Shown here: one piece after another, positions 11,290-23,885 of the stretch
Numbering within the stretch: position 1 is the stretch's first letter
How the letters are laid out: each line of letters opens with the position of its first letter
Source of the DNA: Pseudisothecium myosuroides
Taxonomy: Eukaryota; Streptophyta; Bryopsida; Hypnales; Lembophyllaceae
Reading direction: 5' to 3'
DNA length: 64,000 nt
NCBI GenBank assembly: GCA_951799445.1
Contig: OX637290.1
Coordinates: forward strand, 33,660,987 to 33,724,986
Program-made: the position numbers and the translations under genes
Notes under the pieces: generated by a model
What the model was told of the DNA's origin: nothing
Seen by the model: only the letters and a program-made list of their open reading frames with translations
Database searches by the model: none

Positions 11290-12842
11290 TGAAGGTAATT
11301 AGTATAACACTAAAATTATCTTATCACCAAAATTTCAGATCTAAAAAATCTAGGTCAAAAGTTATTCACAAAAAAGAATGAGCTGAAAATTTAAAGAAAA
11401 TACATATTTTGACGTTTTAATTTGTAAAAAATAGGAAAAATAATCTTCAAAGAAATTTTAAAAATTCCATTTGGAAAGACTTCATGGTATAGAGATTTCA
11501 CCAAAAAATTGATCTTGAAACAATCTTCAATGTTCAGGATTGCATGTGCAAGGGAACCTTCTTTGCATGGACGTAGACAACATAAAATAAAATGTTTTTA
11601 AATGGCCCTTGGTAGAAACATGACTTCCTACAATGGAAATAGACCATAAGAATTTCAACTCTAGATCATTAAATTTGGAGACTCCATGGTACTAAGACCC
11701 CTTATCCCTTAAATGCCCAAGGCATTTTTTGGCTCTAAAACCACTAAAAATGCCATTTTTGCTGCAATCATTCAAGAAACAAAAAAAATAGTTTTTTTAT
11801 AATCTACCTGTAGTATTTTGTACTTCACTTATCTCAAATCATGTGGGAAAAATTTCATGAAGTTTAACCGTACGGATTAGAAGATATTAGCATTCAAAGT
11901 TGGAAATTGTTTTTTGATTGTTGGTCTGCAATTTTAGATGACTTTGATCGCCATTTGTGGAAACTTTTTGTACTACAAACCATAAATTAAAATTTTTATA
12001 TGTTGAACATTTGAGTCGAGAGTCGGGAGAATTTTTTTTAGAAAAAGAACACTTGATTTTCATTCATTAAAAAATTGTGAAGTAGAAATAGGTCCAATAC
12101 TAAACAAAACACTAAATCGTTAATAGTTCTCAGATGGAATTGAAACATTGTAATGCCAACGGCAAGATTGTTTTTACAAACATACTTAACCCGTTCAAAG
12201 AAAAAATTGAATTTTTTTGAAAATTGCATTCAAAAATGAATTCTAGAAGGATTTGTTTTTAAGAAAATGCGTAGATTGTCCAAAAAACAAGATTGTCCGT
12301 AACTTTCTCATTATTAGTCCAAATAGAATGAATCAAAGCTCCAAATGTAGACAAAAATATGATCTTTGAGAAAAAAATTTAAAAATAAAGAAATTCAATT
12401 CAATTTTATTTTTATTTAGCCCGACAAGTTGCTTTTTTGACTTAGGGTGGCATAATTCTTGCTCCCGCCGGGGACAAATTGAAAAAAAAATTATATTTTT
12501 AGAAAGCTAATGTGATTTCCTATCTTCAATAAAAGTTTCAAAAAATCAGGTCAAAATTTGAGGTCACTCAAGCCTGCCCGAAATCCCAAGTGTCCCTTGA
12601 GGGGATTTTGGGCATTTAGGGGTTAAAACTCAAAATATGATATATTAGTTTAATTGATTTTTAAATATACAATGATTTTTGAAAACTTTTGAAAAATACG
12701 AGATATGATAACATTTAAAAGAGGCATCTCCAATAAAAATTTCAAATTCATGCAAGTCATGATTCAATAAGTTATTGCAAAAGAAAGCTTTGGCACTCGC
12801 ATTGTGAAAATGTTCTAGTACTGGTGTTTCTTGCAATGACCC
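11290..12842 (+). mobile_element. 4-bp-target element split by a TTAA element
   Basis: The blocks at 11398-11701 match the left part of the elements at 56701 and 62918. The blocks at 12627-12842 continue with the right part and end in TTTCTTGCAATGACCC. The gap between them is exactly the TTAA element at 11706-12622. The left boundary is approximate. Confidence 0.6.
11706..12622 (+). mobile_element. TTAA-target (piggyBac-like) element 3, nested
   Basis: The element is 917 bp, with left end CCCTTAAATGCCCAAGGC and right end GGGCATTTAGGGG. The right flank is TTAA; the left flank has decayed to TTAT. It splits a 4-bp-target element at a point where relatives read CCCCTAAA. The copy is diverged and has no transposase. 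Confidence 0.7.
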
Positions 12843-12844
12843 GG

Positions 12845-13186
12845 TTGAGCTCCTATTCATTTAAATTTAGATATCCCACATTTCCATCCAATCAAATTTC
12901 TCATAGAAAATAATATTTTAATGAAGTTGGAGTTCTCCGAAGGCCAAAATTCTTGTCTGGAGATTGAAGCCGGCCAAGAACTTGACCCCCAAAGAATTCC
13001 TTTTACAAAAAATGTTGCCACACAGGCGGCCATGTCATTTTTTCATCCGTGCATGAAGTTCTCTACCGAATAAGTCGTTGCTGTAATCTAAATAATGAAA
13101 TTTGCTCCAATTGTATTGTTCCATTTTTCTACAATTCTTAACTTGTCGGCACTTCTCCACCAAAGTCTAAAGTGGTCCTTCACCCT
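12845..13186. other. Intergenic DNA
   Basis: I see no gene and no defined repeat in this 340-bp stretch between two transposon relics. Confidence 0.5.
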
Positions 13187-13190
13187 TTAA

Positions 13191-13827
13191 CCCCTAAATG
13201 CCCAAGACTTGTTTTGAGCTTCTAGGAATTAGTTCTAAATTGAACAACAAGACAACATTTTGATATGTTGTATCAATTTTTTTGGAATTGTATCCGTACA
13301 AATTTAAACTAGACATGTTAGAGATCACATAGGAAAAGAAAACACAACAATATCACTTAGGGATTGAAAGATTATAATGTTTGATCATGAGGGTGTTAAA
13401 ACTAAGAAATTATTTCAATCCTTTTTTCAAATATCAAATCTAAAAAGTTGGTCACCAAAAAAATATGAGGTTAAAGGGCCTAACATGTATAACCCCAATC
13501 AATTTATGGCTTCTCAAAATCTACTCTACAATTTTTTTAAATGAATTTCTAATGTGATTTTTTCTCCAAGATCTAGTGCATTTAAGGCTCATTTCCAAGA
13601 GCCCTCAACACTACGGAAAGTCAAGATTGCAATGGGTACCCTTGAACAAAATCTTGAATAGAAAAATCATAATCAATCATTTTCATATTCGTATTTTTGA
13701 TGCTAAAACTAGACTTCAAAAAGAATTTTTCAAAAATACAACCTTCTAAAAATAGAAAATTGGTTAGGTTTTATTTAACTTCAAATTATTGTCAACACCC
13801 AAATTGGGTGCCTTGGGCATTTAGGGG
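13191..13827 (+). mobile_element. TTAA-target (piggyBac-like) element 4, short
   Basis: The element is 637 bp. The left terminus is CCCCTAAATGCCCAAGAC and the right terminus is TTGGGCATTTAGGGG, both flanked by TTAA. It is shorter than its relatives and shares mainly the ends with them, so it is an internally deleted or distinct subfamily. Confidence 0.7.
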
Positions 13828-13831
13828 TTAA

Positions 13832-14780
13832 AGCTTCGATGTCCAATTTCTAAACAACAATCAAATTGAAATTCATGTTTCTTTTCATTTTAGCTTGGAT
13901 GAAAGTCATCCTAATTTGTGGAGACTCTTTATGAAGTTGTTGTCCTATCTAATGGTTGGATATGGGTGTTACCAGAGTACATATTCCTCTAGAATTACAA
14001 ATGTGGATATATGTCAAGTGGTTGACCAAGCCAAAATTGCATTGACTCTAGTTCAAAACTCAATTTGCAAAAATGAGGTCATAGATTAAAAGAACACAAA
14101 AATTTCAAAAATCACTATGTCAACAGAACCTCATTTCAAATCCATTCCAACAAATTTCATTCAAAAAATGGTAATAATTTGCTTGTAATCGATTTTTGAA
14201 GGAATTTTGGAATTCCCCTTTTGAAATTTATAAAAAAATATTAGTGATAGCATTGGTGAATCTAAATGTATGTATGGAATCTAAGACTCAAAATCTACAT
14301 TTCTTATTTGTATGCCAATTCCAAAACATTTTCCACATAGTATTTTATGATGATTTTTCCCAAATCGTCAATCCTGGAGAACGCTCTGTACCTTTAGGGT
14401 TCAAGGATCAATGTTTGTTTCATTTACCCCAATTTTAAAACAACCGATTCACTCCACAACAATTACACTCCATAATCTTCTACAAATCACATGACTTGCC
14501 TTGCCTTGCTCTTTTTCTTTTGGAAGAAACGTGAAGATCCGAGCCCCGTCGATCAGGATCCGATTTCAAGGAATTTCGCCTGATTCGGGGGTCAAACATT
14601 CTTCACATGCCCAGGGCCTTCATGCTTTCCTTCCTTCTTCCTCCTTGGAAAGCAGAACCTGAATTGCAAGGCCCATCATTGGTTGGTTCCCCTGAGCCCA
14701 CTTGAACCTGCAGACCGTGGTCATTATTTTCTGCAGTCCTGGTGTCTGATCGATCGATCGATCTGCCCCTTCAGTTGAAG
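13832..14780. other. Intergenic DNA
   Basis: No supportable gene. Short frames at 13895-14089 and 14196-14438 have no family features. GATCGATCGATCG lies near 14750. Confidence 0.45.
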
Positions 14781-14782
14781 TA

Positions 14783-16320
14783 CAGTGACTCCAAAAACTG
14801 AGTCTATACTTCATTCAATTTCATTCCGTACGCCATATGTTGAAAAGAAGTGGACAAAATCCAAGTGAGCAAACATGAATGTTGTAGTGTTCTTTGTATA
14901 CTACAATCCTAAAAAAATTTGAAGCAAAAAGCAATTATGGTTTGGAAGTAAATGAATTCCAAAGCTAACCACCCCATAGACTCAGTTTTTGCGGCAGGAT
15001 TCATAATCACTCTAAAAATTGTCTATGCATCTTTCTTGAGCTTCAATGGCTTGGATATTTTATTGCATGTTGTTGTACACCATTTAAGACCCACTCCCAT
15101 CGATATTGTAAAAATTTGACATATGTGTGCTTCAAAAAAGTTATAAATAGAAAAAACTGTAGGTAGTACTAATTTGAATGGAATTTGAAGATTTTCAATG
15201 AATCAAAGACTTGAGATGTCATTTACTTTCATAGATGATCTATAGGTTGCAATTTGAACCGTTGTTGCATCTATTTTGACTAGGTTTGAAAATATTTTTC
15301 TTAATATACTATTAATACAAATCATTTTAATTTTAATTTAGCAACAAAAATAATTATTTTAACCGTAATCTTTTTGAATCCAACATATTAGTTTATAAGA
15401 GTTGTATTTAGTCCATTTGTTTGGATTGTAGGTAATTCAATATGATATGACAACAACAAAAGTAAAACCAAAATATTGACAATATGCCTTATTTTTATTT
15501 TTATCAATTGCGATTGTTAATATTTTTTCATATATTTTTGTTATTCTATAACATACAAAATATATAAATTTAATGCAGTAATACATTATTGTATTTCAAT
15601 TAAAGGATTTTATTGCAAATAACTCAATATTTTGGTTTTACTTTTGTTGTTGTCATATCATATTGAATCACCTACAACCCAAACAAATGGACTAAATACA
15701 ATTCTTATAAACTAATATGTTGGATTCAAAAAGATTACGGTTAAAATAATTATTTTTGTTGCTAAATTAAAATTAAAATGATTTGTATTAATAGTATATT
15801 AAGAAAAATATTTTCAAATCTAGTCAAAATAGATGCAACAATGGTTCAAATTGCAACCTATAGATCATCTATGAAAGTAAATGACATCTCAAGTCTTTGA
15901 TTCATTGAAAATCTTCAAATTCCATTCAAATTAGTACTACCTACATTTTTTTCTATTTATAATTTTTTTGAAGCACACATATGTCAAATTTTTACAATAT
16001 CGATGGGAGTGGGTCTTAAATGGTGTACAACAACATGCAATAAAATATCCAAGCCATTGAAGCTCAAGAAAGATGCATAGACAATTTTTACAGTGATTAT
16101 GAACCTTGCCGCAAAAACTGAGTCTATGGGGTGGTTAGCTTTGGAATTCATTTACTTCCAAACCATAATTGCTTTTTGCTTCAAATTTTTTTAGGATTGT
16201 AGTACACAAAGAACACTACAACATTCATGTTTGCTCACTTGGATTTTGTCCACTTCTTTTCAATATATGGCATACGGAATGAAATTGAATGAAGTATAGA
16301 CTCAGTTTTTGGAGTCACTG
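14783..16320. mobile_element. Tc1/mariner-like foldback element, ~770-bp arms
   Basis: The 1,538-bp element starts CAGTGACTCCAAAAACTGAG and ends with its exact complement, with TA directly on each side. CAGT ends in a TA target are the hallmark of the Tc1/mariner superfamily. The arms are almost perfectly complementary along their full length, centred near 15551, with small indels in the middle. The terminal AAAACTGAGTCTAT motif recurs in inverted orientation within each arm (about 14973 and 16112), so each arm itself looks like a shorter hairpin. No transposase is encoded. It lies about 1.1 kb upstream of the NPH3-gene start codon. Confidence 0.85.
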
Positions 16321-16321
16321 T

Positions 16322-17401
16322 ACGTGCATGTGCCCAGCGAAGACTCTGAATTCTACAGCCCCTGAGCCAGCTAGCTCGAGTGAAATTGATTGATTTCATT
16401 CTACTAGTAATTAATTTATTAATTTATTTCCATGACAATCAATCCAGATCTGTTCTGAGGGAAACCTGGAAGTAGATCACTGATTTTGTGTGGAAGTGAG
16501 ATGTCGTACAACCGGGTGACTGCGCATGCATGCAGTCAGCATAGCTAGCTAACCAACCTCCCGCCTTGCAATGCACGGAGTTCGTACGTCCAGGAGCCAG
16601 CCTGAACAATAGCAAGTCCGTTCACGAGTTTCCACATGTCGATATATCGAGTTCGAATCGATCATGATCGATCGAGAAGATTCCAGGTTCTCTCTTCTCG
16701 TGATCGATGCTCGGATCTCTTGTTGGAGCAAGCTCCCTAACTTGCAGCTCACAGTGCGTGTATGAGTTCCAGTACGGGAGTATATGAGACGGTCAAGTTC
16801 TCCAAAGAAGGGTTTTCATCAAAAGATCGATTAATTGGTGAAGGTCCGCAGTTGCTAGCTGCAACCCCTGTTAATTTGATTTGTCAGTCGATCGATCGAT
16901 TGCAGCTCGAATTCGAGGTCATCGGGTGCTCGCATGAGGAGCTCAGCGCTAGACAGCTTGGAAGTTGAATGATTTTGGAGATGTAAGTAGCTGCGAGCAT
17001 TGTAGGTTTAGTTTTAGTTTTTTGGGGTTGGTTACTATTGCTGCAAATGCGAGCTGGGTTTGTGAGCACTGTTAGGCCCGACTGAAAAAGAAGTGTCAGC
17101 TAGCACATCTTCGATTGGTATGTGACTGCGGAATGCTGCAGCCTGTCTTACGAAAGCTTCGACAATCTCTCTTGCGAATTGAAGCGTGATGTAGTTGCGG
17201 TGGAAGCTAAGGATTGGAGAATCGCGCGCGCGCTTTATTTGAGCTCAACAATTGTGGCAATGGATGGAGACGAACCTGAGCTAGTTAGTGATCAATTCAA
17301 TGCTTATCGGGGTTTCATTTCTGAAAACCATTTAGAGTAGGTTATGTAAGGAAACAGGAACTGAATTAACGTTACTTAGCAAATCCTTGACTATCCATGC
17401 C
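16322..17401 (+). promoter_or_regulatory. Upstream region and probable 5' leader of the NPH3 gene
   Basis: The composition shifts to less AT-rich sequence with many GATCGATC and CTAGCTAG palindromes from about 16500. This suggests gene-associated DNA. Frames at 16762-16968 and 17122-17340 lack recognisable domains and are more likely leader sequence or upstream ORFs than exons. I could not place a TATA box or transcription start with confidence. Confidence 0.35.
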
Positions 17402-20400
17402 ATGGCTAAGAAAGATGGGCTCAACGGATGGCTGCAACGAGTGCGCAAATCGGGGGAGTACAGCGACGTGGTGGTAAGAGTGAACGGGGAAGAGTTTCAT
17501 CTGCACATGCTGCCCTTGCAAAACGGCAGCGGCTACTTCCGGAATCTGCCCAGCAGCTCAAACGGGGGAACCCAAGTTCACGAACCTTCGGGGTGCAAGC
17601 TTGTCACGATCCATGACCTTCCAGGTAATGTATTGGATCATCAAGGAAATTGATTGCTTGTTTAATTTACTTACCAGTTCATGAAGTTCCATAACATAGA
17701 AGTGGAGCTTGCTCTGTGATTCCATAGCGCATCTGTATATAGTTCAAAAAATGTCAACTGCAATTATAGGTTATAGCTTGGTTGATATTGCAAGAAATTC
17801 ATGGCCGCCGCTAGCTACATAATCAGCTTGATAAACTTCTGGATTCCAACTACTGACCTGCAATGTGGATAAAAATCAAGAAAGAATTGAAGGAGCATGC
17901 ATATGTGCCTTCCATTTTTCGACTGAGCGAGCTGGTGTTGCAATCCATTGCGTAGGTGGAGTGGAGGGCTTCGCCATAGCCGCCGACATGTGCTACCTCC
18001 TGAAGCCCAGCTTCACAGTGCACAACGTGGCCCTGGTGCACGCTACCGGAGAGTTTCTTCACATGGACGCGATCACGGAAACCACGAAAAGATTCATGCA
18101 AGCGCACATCTTCTCGCACTGGCGCCACTGCACGGGCTTCCTCCAACACTACAAGAGCACATGCGCCCCCGTGGACGAGTACATCGAGTTTCGGAGCCAC
18201 AAGGTGATCACCACAGCCTGCGTGAAAGCCTTCACGGACACCAAGCATGTCTCTGCGCCTTCGGCGTACATCTCCGGGCCCCTCACGCCAGCCGGCCCGC
18301 TCAAGGCGCAGGCGCCGACGTCCGCGTGCCAGAGCTTGACGGAGCTTCTGGTGGCGGTGTGTTCCTTGCCGGATCGGCAAGCGGCGGAGATCATGAACAC
18401 GCTGGTGGAGTCGGACGTGAACTTGAGCCTCAAGTGCCGGCAGGGAAGGGGTGTGCGCAGCTGGCTGGAGAGCGTAATTGAGGATGAGTGTGGGACGGAT
18501 CGCGCCAGGTGTTGGGTGATTTTGTGCTTGTCCAGGATGCTGCTGAAGAAGGCGCCGGCCCAGCGGCCGTGGATGGAGCTCTCTTCGCAGTACTGGTGCT
18601 GCCTGCTGGAGCAGGCCGATCTCTTGTTGCCTCTCCTGGACGACCCTCCTCTCACGGTACTAGTCTACTGCCGCCCTGCCTTCCAAACGCCAGTTTCGGG
18701 GATCGATTCGTTTTGGAGATAAATACTGATTTTATGATTTGTTTGGATGCAAGACGGATTGTTCCTCTGGAGATGCCACTCTGGAGGATCAAAGCCAGTC
18801 CTACATCAAGGTAAAGTCTACATATATAAATCCTTACTAAGGTTCAGGCCGCACACATAGGGGTTTTAGAAAGGAACCACTTCTCTTGGGAAATTAATCC
18901 TGTTTTTGTGTTCAACCTCGACCCGTATATGTCTTGGATTTCTAGAGGTATTCTCTACATGTCTCCTTGTGATACATGTAATTGGGTTACTTACTATTTT
19001 TTTTCTTCCACATCTTGAAAATTTTGTGAACAGTCTTTGAAATCACAATAGATTGTGTAATTGTACATTGCCTTAGGTTTATAAGACCAAATCTCAAGCA
19101 GTGAAGATTCACAAATTATGTAATGCTACGTATGAGGGAAATTGTAACTCAACAAATCTATGACAATTGTTGTGATTGATTTCTAGCTAGCACTTTAAGA
19201 TGAGCAGTTCTTTTGGGTGGTTCCACCCATTGAAAGGCCACTAATAACGAAGTTAGACTTGGGCTCACCTGTTCAATGCCCTTGCGCACAATCAATGGCT
19301 GTACTGTACAGTACAATGTTGGAGCCATTCGCAAGAGTTGCTTGCTTACGTACCTTAAACATATCTTGCCTTCCTGGCGTAATTAACTTCGGAATGTCAA
19401 TGCCGACCAAAGTAAAGAGGGGATTAATTAATTTCAGAATTGGATTCCAAAACTCTAAGAGGGATTTCCTGTTTTGAAAAAAGAAGAATTGCACAGTGCC
19501 CACGTTGGTACAAAAGCTGCAAATCGCAGATCGATCGAGCAAGAATTTATCGCAATTAATTCAATTATCTGACTTTGATTTCTAACGGGAATTATTATTT
19601 TATATTGATTGACGTCGTGCGAGCCTTGTGCATCTATCTATCCTTGCAATGCAGGAAAGGTTGATGGGAGTGAAGTCCATTCTGGAAGAAAAGATTGGCG
19701 AAAGCCTGGACGAAATGGACGAGTACCTCCGCGACTACAAATTCTCCCCAGAAACCCTCCTGTCGTTGGTGGACTCCTACATGAGCCTGGGCGACGCCGC
19801 GCACACGTCTCAGTCCCTGGAAGAGGTTGCCGGCGACGTGGACCGCTTTCTCTACTTCTACGCTGGCGAGGGCTCCATCTCCCCCGACTCGTTCCTCATC
19901 CTCTTCCGCGCCTTTCCGTCATCCTCCCGCTCCTCGCACGACACCATCTACGGCGCCATCGAAAAGCTTCTGTCCACCTCCTCCGACTGCTCGCACGCGG
20001 AGCAGCAGCAGCTGTGGAGCCTCATCGACCACTGTAAGCTCAGCCCTGCCTTGAATGAGCGCGCGCTCAACAACCCCTTGTTCCTCAGCCAGCCGGAGAT
20101 TCTCGAAAGCGTGCTCCAGCACCACAGCCAGGAGCTCGCCAATGTGGACGACGGAGACGACGGGCGACACTTGCGGCACATCATGCAGAAGGTACCAACC
20201 GACCAAATCAGTGCATGCATGCGCAATTGATCCAGTCCTGACCCACAAATACATCGACTGCAGAGTATGCCCCTGCAAGAGTTTCAGGTCCTGAAACGAC
20301 ATCAATCAATGTGCTCACTCGACCAGCTTTTCCGGTTTTCAAATGACTGACGGGGTAGTTCCTGCTGTGATACCACCACAGGAGAAATGATCCAATGTGG

Positions 20401-20930
20401 AAATTGGACAATATCCTTGCTTCTGTGTCCAAATTCCATTCCTTGTGGATCATATTCAATCATCACTGAACATTGACTACGGAAATCTTCGAAAATTCCA
20501 TAGGTGGACATTTTGGATTGTTCTTAACTTCTTATGTGATGCGTGATTGTTTTGGTGCCTGTCGTGTTGACTTGGGAACCCTAAATCCCATGATTGATCT
20601 GTTGGGTGGCCATGGACTCAGGTGATCAACGCCAGCTTGAAGCTGCTGGAGGAAAACTCGCGGCGCTCCCGGGAGATACTGGAGCTGCAGAAGCAGTACG
20701 GGGAGCTGCTGGGGTGCCGGTCGCAGATGCTGGACCATGAAGGCATTGTGGATCTGCTGCGACGCCAGAGCGTGGACAGCGGGCATGGAAATCAGGGCGC
20801 TACGTCTCTGTTGCTCACTAGTGATGAGACGGAAGAATCCGAAGTCTCCGACAGTGCGACGTCTTCTACCGGCGGCAATTCGCGGCTGGCGATGCTGCCA
20901 TGGCGATGCAGCGTTCGGGAAGAAGTTTGA
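17402..20930 (+). CDS. BTB/POZ-NPH3 domain protein
   Basis: Five exons join in frame: 17402-17624, 17956-18656, 18754-18810, 19655-20191 and 20622-20930, all with GT-AG introns (331, 97, 844 and 430 bp). They give 608 aa, normal for the family. The BTB/POZ part is seen as GEYSDVVVRVNGEEFHLHM (about residues 18-36), followed by LPGGVEGFAIAADMCYLL across the first junction, the usual NPH3-family signature. The NPH3 region fills exons 2-4 (SHDTIYGAIEKLL, LIDHCKLSP). Exon 5 starts with a probable coiled coil (about residues 507-540). Known members act beside phototropins or as substrate adaptors of CUL3 ubiquitin ligases. The sequence is divergent from NPH3/RPT2 and nearer the atypical branch; the exact partner is unknown. 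ATG 17402 is the first Met of the open frame. Confidence 0.9.
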
Positions 20931-21536
20931 GCGCTGCGTCCGTTCTTGTAGTTTGGTTATTTCGTTACCTCTTCTACTGTAAATATAAAAGTATTACGAA
21001 TTTGATTCCGTTTCTTGCGTGACTTTCTTCAACGCAACATGATTCGTAATTGTTCTGCTCATCTGACATCATGAGCTGTACAAAACGTATGTTAACTCCT
21101 TGAGAATGAGTTCCGTTGCCTCCCGGTTCGGAATAATCTCACCTTCGGCATACGAATACTAGTATGCAGTTTACTTGCATAATGCACTCGGAAAGCTCCT
21201 CCTCTAGCGGAATCTCACCATTGATGAGGGAGGGCGTTAACACCGGTAAAATGCATTGTTCAACATGGTGGAATGCATGGAATCTTTCTCGCACATTATG
21301 CAAGGGAAGCCCTCTCAGGTCGGGGTTCCTTGCAATTTTGGACACGACCTCAGGCTAACGCCTACAGTCTAGTGCCCTTAAATGTAGGAAACCCCTTGAG
21401 GCTTTCCCCTATACAAACAATTGTGTTTGAATGGAGTGAGCAGTAAGGTAGAGACACCCATAATCACCACTGAGACACTAACGTATTGCCACCTTAAAAT
21501 TGAAGGTTATGATTACACATTAAATAGGATGACTTT
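20931..21536. other. 3' flank of the NPH3 gene
   Basis: AT-rich sequence follows the stop, with TGTAAATATAAA near 20979, a plausible 3'-end signal. A 53-bp weak inverted repeat (TAAGGTAGAGACACCC against CCACCTTA) at 21441-21493 resembles ends of the AGGTAGGAGCACCC MITE family. No gene is seen. Confidence 0.4.
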
Positions 21537-22348
21537 GTTTTTTTTGTTTTTTTGACACAAATGAACCGGAATTTCATTGCAAGATCGAAGGAAACAAAAA
21601 ACCACCAGCCACAAGTGGCTTGGTGGGCACAACCAAGACGACAACAAGACAAAGAACATACTAGGGACTAACAAGCAAAGGGGGACAAACAAGGAATGCA
21701 ACATAGGGAGAGGCTATGAGGCCTCTCACGGCCAGCAAATCACGTCGAAGTTGACTTGTAAACCCTGGGCCCCCGCTCATGGGGGTTGAAAAACAAAACC
21801 GGCGAGAGGGTCAAAGGCCCTTCACTTTAATTGCTTAGCATCTATAACAACAAAAACATCATGTCTACACTTGCGGTTCACAATGGAAGCCAATAACTCA
21901 TGTCAGGTGGCTTCGGAGCGTCTCTAAGAACTACTCACTACTACCTACTCAGCTCTCCCATAGTCCAACATTTCGCTCCAAATGTCTTGAATCAGTCGAT
22001 CAGCCGACCAAGGGCAATTGTTGAAAATCATGTCGTTTTGTTGAATCCAAAGGGACCACATCACAATGGTGTGTAGCTTGAGCCAAATTCTTTTAATCGA
22101 GTTGAACTTGCGAGGAAAACTAATTGAGAAAATGCCCTGGTGCCAAGTGAGTGGTCTCCATGGCCTCGTGCGTCTCTTCTTGCAAGAAGAGTATTTAGTA
22201 TATAGATGACCCATTGCCACTCGCATTGGGCTGCAATGCACTTCCAAAAGCGATGCAAGACCATTTCTTTCGCACGTCTAGAATACACAAGGCCACAAGT
22301 GTCAAGACGACTTAGTTTTATTGGACGTTGTAAGGTAGACGCACCCAT
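21537..22348 (-). mobile_element. 5'-truncated LINE (non-LTR retrotransposon) relic
   Basis: On the minus strand, two overlapping frames (22348-22061 and 22247-21945) together carry the C-terminal zinc-binding domain that follows reverse transcriptase in plant LINEs: CGLVYSRRAKEMVLHRFWKC, then MWSLWIQQNDMIFNNCPW, then a terminal DYGRAE. A frameshift separates them, so it is dead. The minus-strand 3' end runs into an A-rich tail (T-rich on the plus strand, 21537-21552), as expected for LINE insertion. The reverse-transcriptase and endonuclease parts are missing, consistent with ordinary 5' truncation. Confidence 0.75.
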
Positions 22349-22483
22349 TTCTATATGTGTACCCTATAATTCCGTCATTGTGTACGAATGTAGTACATTT
22401 CAGATGGAAAATGTGCGCCCTTTGCTACATATGGACGGATTGCGGTGAATGGACGGGAATGGGTGCGCCTAGCTTAGTTCATT
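22331..22483. mobile_element. AGGTAG-ended MITE, copy 1
   Basis: The ends AGGTAGACGCACCCATT and the inverted AATGGGTGCGCCTAGCT have TA at each outer edge. The same family occurs at 60955-61172. The element is short and non-coding. Its left end abuts or overlaps the truncated end of the LINE. Confidence 0.55.
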
Positions 22484-22484
22484 T

Positions 22485-23881
22485 ACTAAGCAAATTATGA
22501 ATCTTTAAAGCTTTTGCATATGACTATTGCACATGGTGTCCAAATAATACTTTAATTGTTATGTTGTAATCCTCTTTCAATTTTAAATAAAATAAATATA
22601 ATCAATTTATCAATCTAATAACATGTAAAAACTATTCTCATTGCCAAGAGCGGATATATTGGATGTTCCTACCTAATTTCGAATTCCTCAAGAGTAACTT
22701 GGTAGATATTAGGCACATGATAAAGTTGAGGTAACATGTACCATTTGAGTATGAGAAGTGGCACCTATTAGATTCAAGGCTTTGGACAATTGTAGTTACA
22801 TGTAAGGCAAGAAAAACAACTATTCATGGCTTGAATTCACTTATGGGTGTTATTCTATTAGAAGTGTCTTCTATTCCCTAGAGATAGTTGTAGTTAGTAT
22901 TGTTCATTTTTTTAATATCAAATCTCATATTAAAGAGAGAAATGTAGTGAAGGTATTGCACCTGAAGCAGTAGAAGAGTAACTACATACCTCATAAGCCA
23001 AAATTTGGAACAAATAATAGACTCTGGAGTCTCCAAATTTTGATGGCATGAAAGACTACTTGTAATTACCAAAAGACCAAGTATGCAAAGCAAGCATATT
23101 CAAGGACCCTTCTGGAATAGATATTAAGCTTCAGTAAACACTTACTTTATATGTAGGAAGAGTCATTAAAAGTAGAAGAATGATTCAATGAGTGACACGG
23201 AAAGAACATGAGGTGTTACCCCTGGGGTATAACATTTCAACATGTAACTTTACCCCACCCCCCTCAAAAAAACTTTCTTAAAACAAAAAGTCAAGAGGAG
23301 GTAAAATTACATATTGAAATGTATACCGGGGGGGTAATGCCTCTCCATTCTTCCTGTGGATACTATTGCTTTATAAAAATAAGCTCCAAAAAAAATCTAC
23401 AACATATTGTAAATGTTTGTGACTATTCACATTGCGAGATTTGGGGCAATGTAATAGATTTGAGCAAAAATGTTCCCATGCGCCTCTTGATTTTGCTTCT
23501 TGAGCTAGACATGGTTGTTGTGACTAACATACAATATTGTCTTTTCATTGCACTTGAGAATTGACACCATCCTTATCTAGAGCCTTCTTGAACCTCATAA
23601 TCTTATACAATAGACGATTCCTTGAAGGACTTGAATGGGCATTTATTGGATCAAAATAGAAGGGGGAGGAGGCTTCACATTTATAAAAGCTACATGTGAG
23701 GAAGTTTGAGTATGACTTTACTTGAAAAGCAAGCCAACACTATAATGCTACAAGGATAGAGCCTCTTGTATTGTACATAGCTACTTGTTTAATAAACCAA
23801 GATTTTCTTTCGAACTTATATTGCAATAAATTGGCTTGATAAGAAGAACCAAACTAACCAACATTTCTTCCCTTAGTGAAA
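22485..23881. other. Intergenic DNA
   Basis: No supportable gene; only the inverted repeat at 23211-23343 stands out. Confidence 0.5.
23211..23343. repeat. Small inverted-repeat element, 133 bp
   Basis: The arms of about 45 bp read GAGGTGTTACCCC at the left and GGGGTAATGCCTC at the right and remain complementary inward (ACATTTCAACATGTAA against TTACATATTGAAATGT). It is probably a MITE; the target duplication was not identified. Confidence 0.65.
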
Positions 23882-23885
23882 TTAA

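Noticed and set aside
14745..14765. GATCGATCGATCG run as a regulatory site
   Set aside because: Similar runs occur at many places in the window and are probably simple sequence.
17122..17340. 72-residue frame upstream of NPH3
   Set aside because: It begins at GTG, has no family features and ends before the real start. It is probably leader sequence.
17850..18655. Antisense frames of 168-176 residues across NPH3 exon 2
   Set aside because: They mirror the GC-rich coding exon. The sense strand carries the recognisable domain and correct splice sites.
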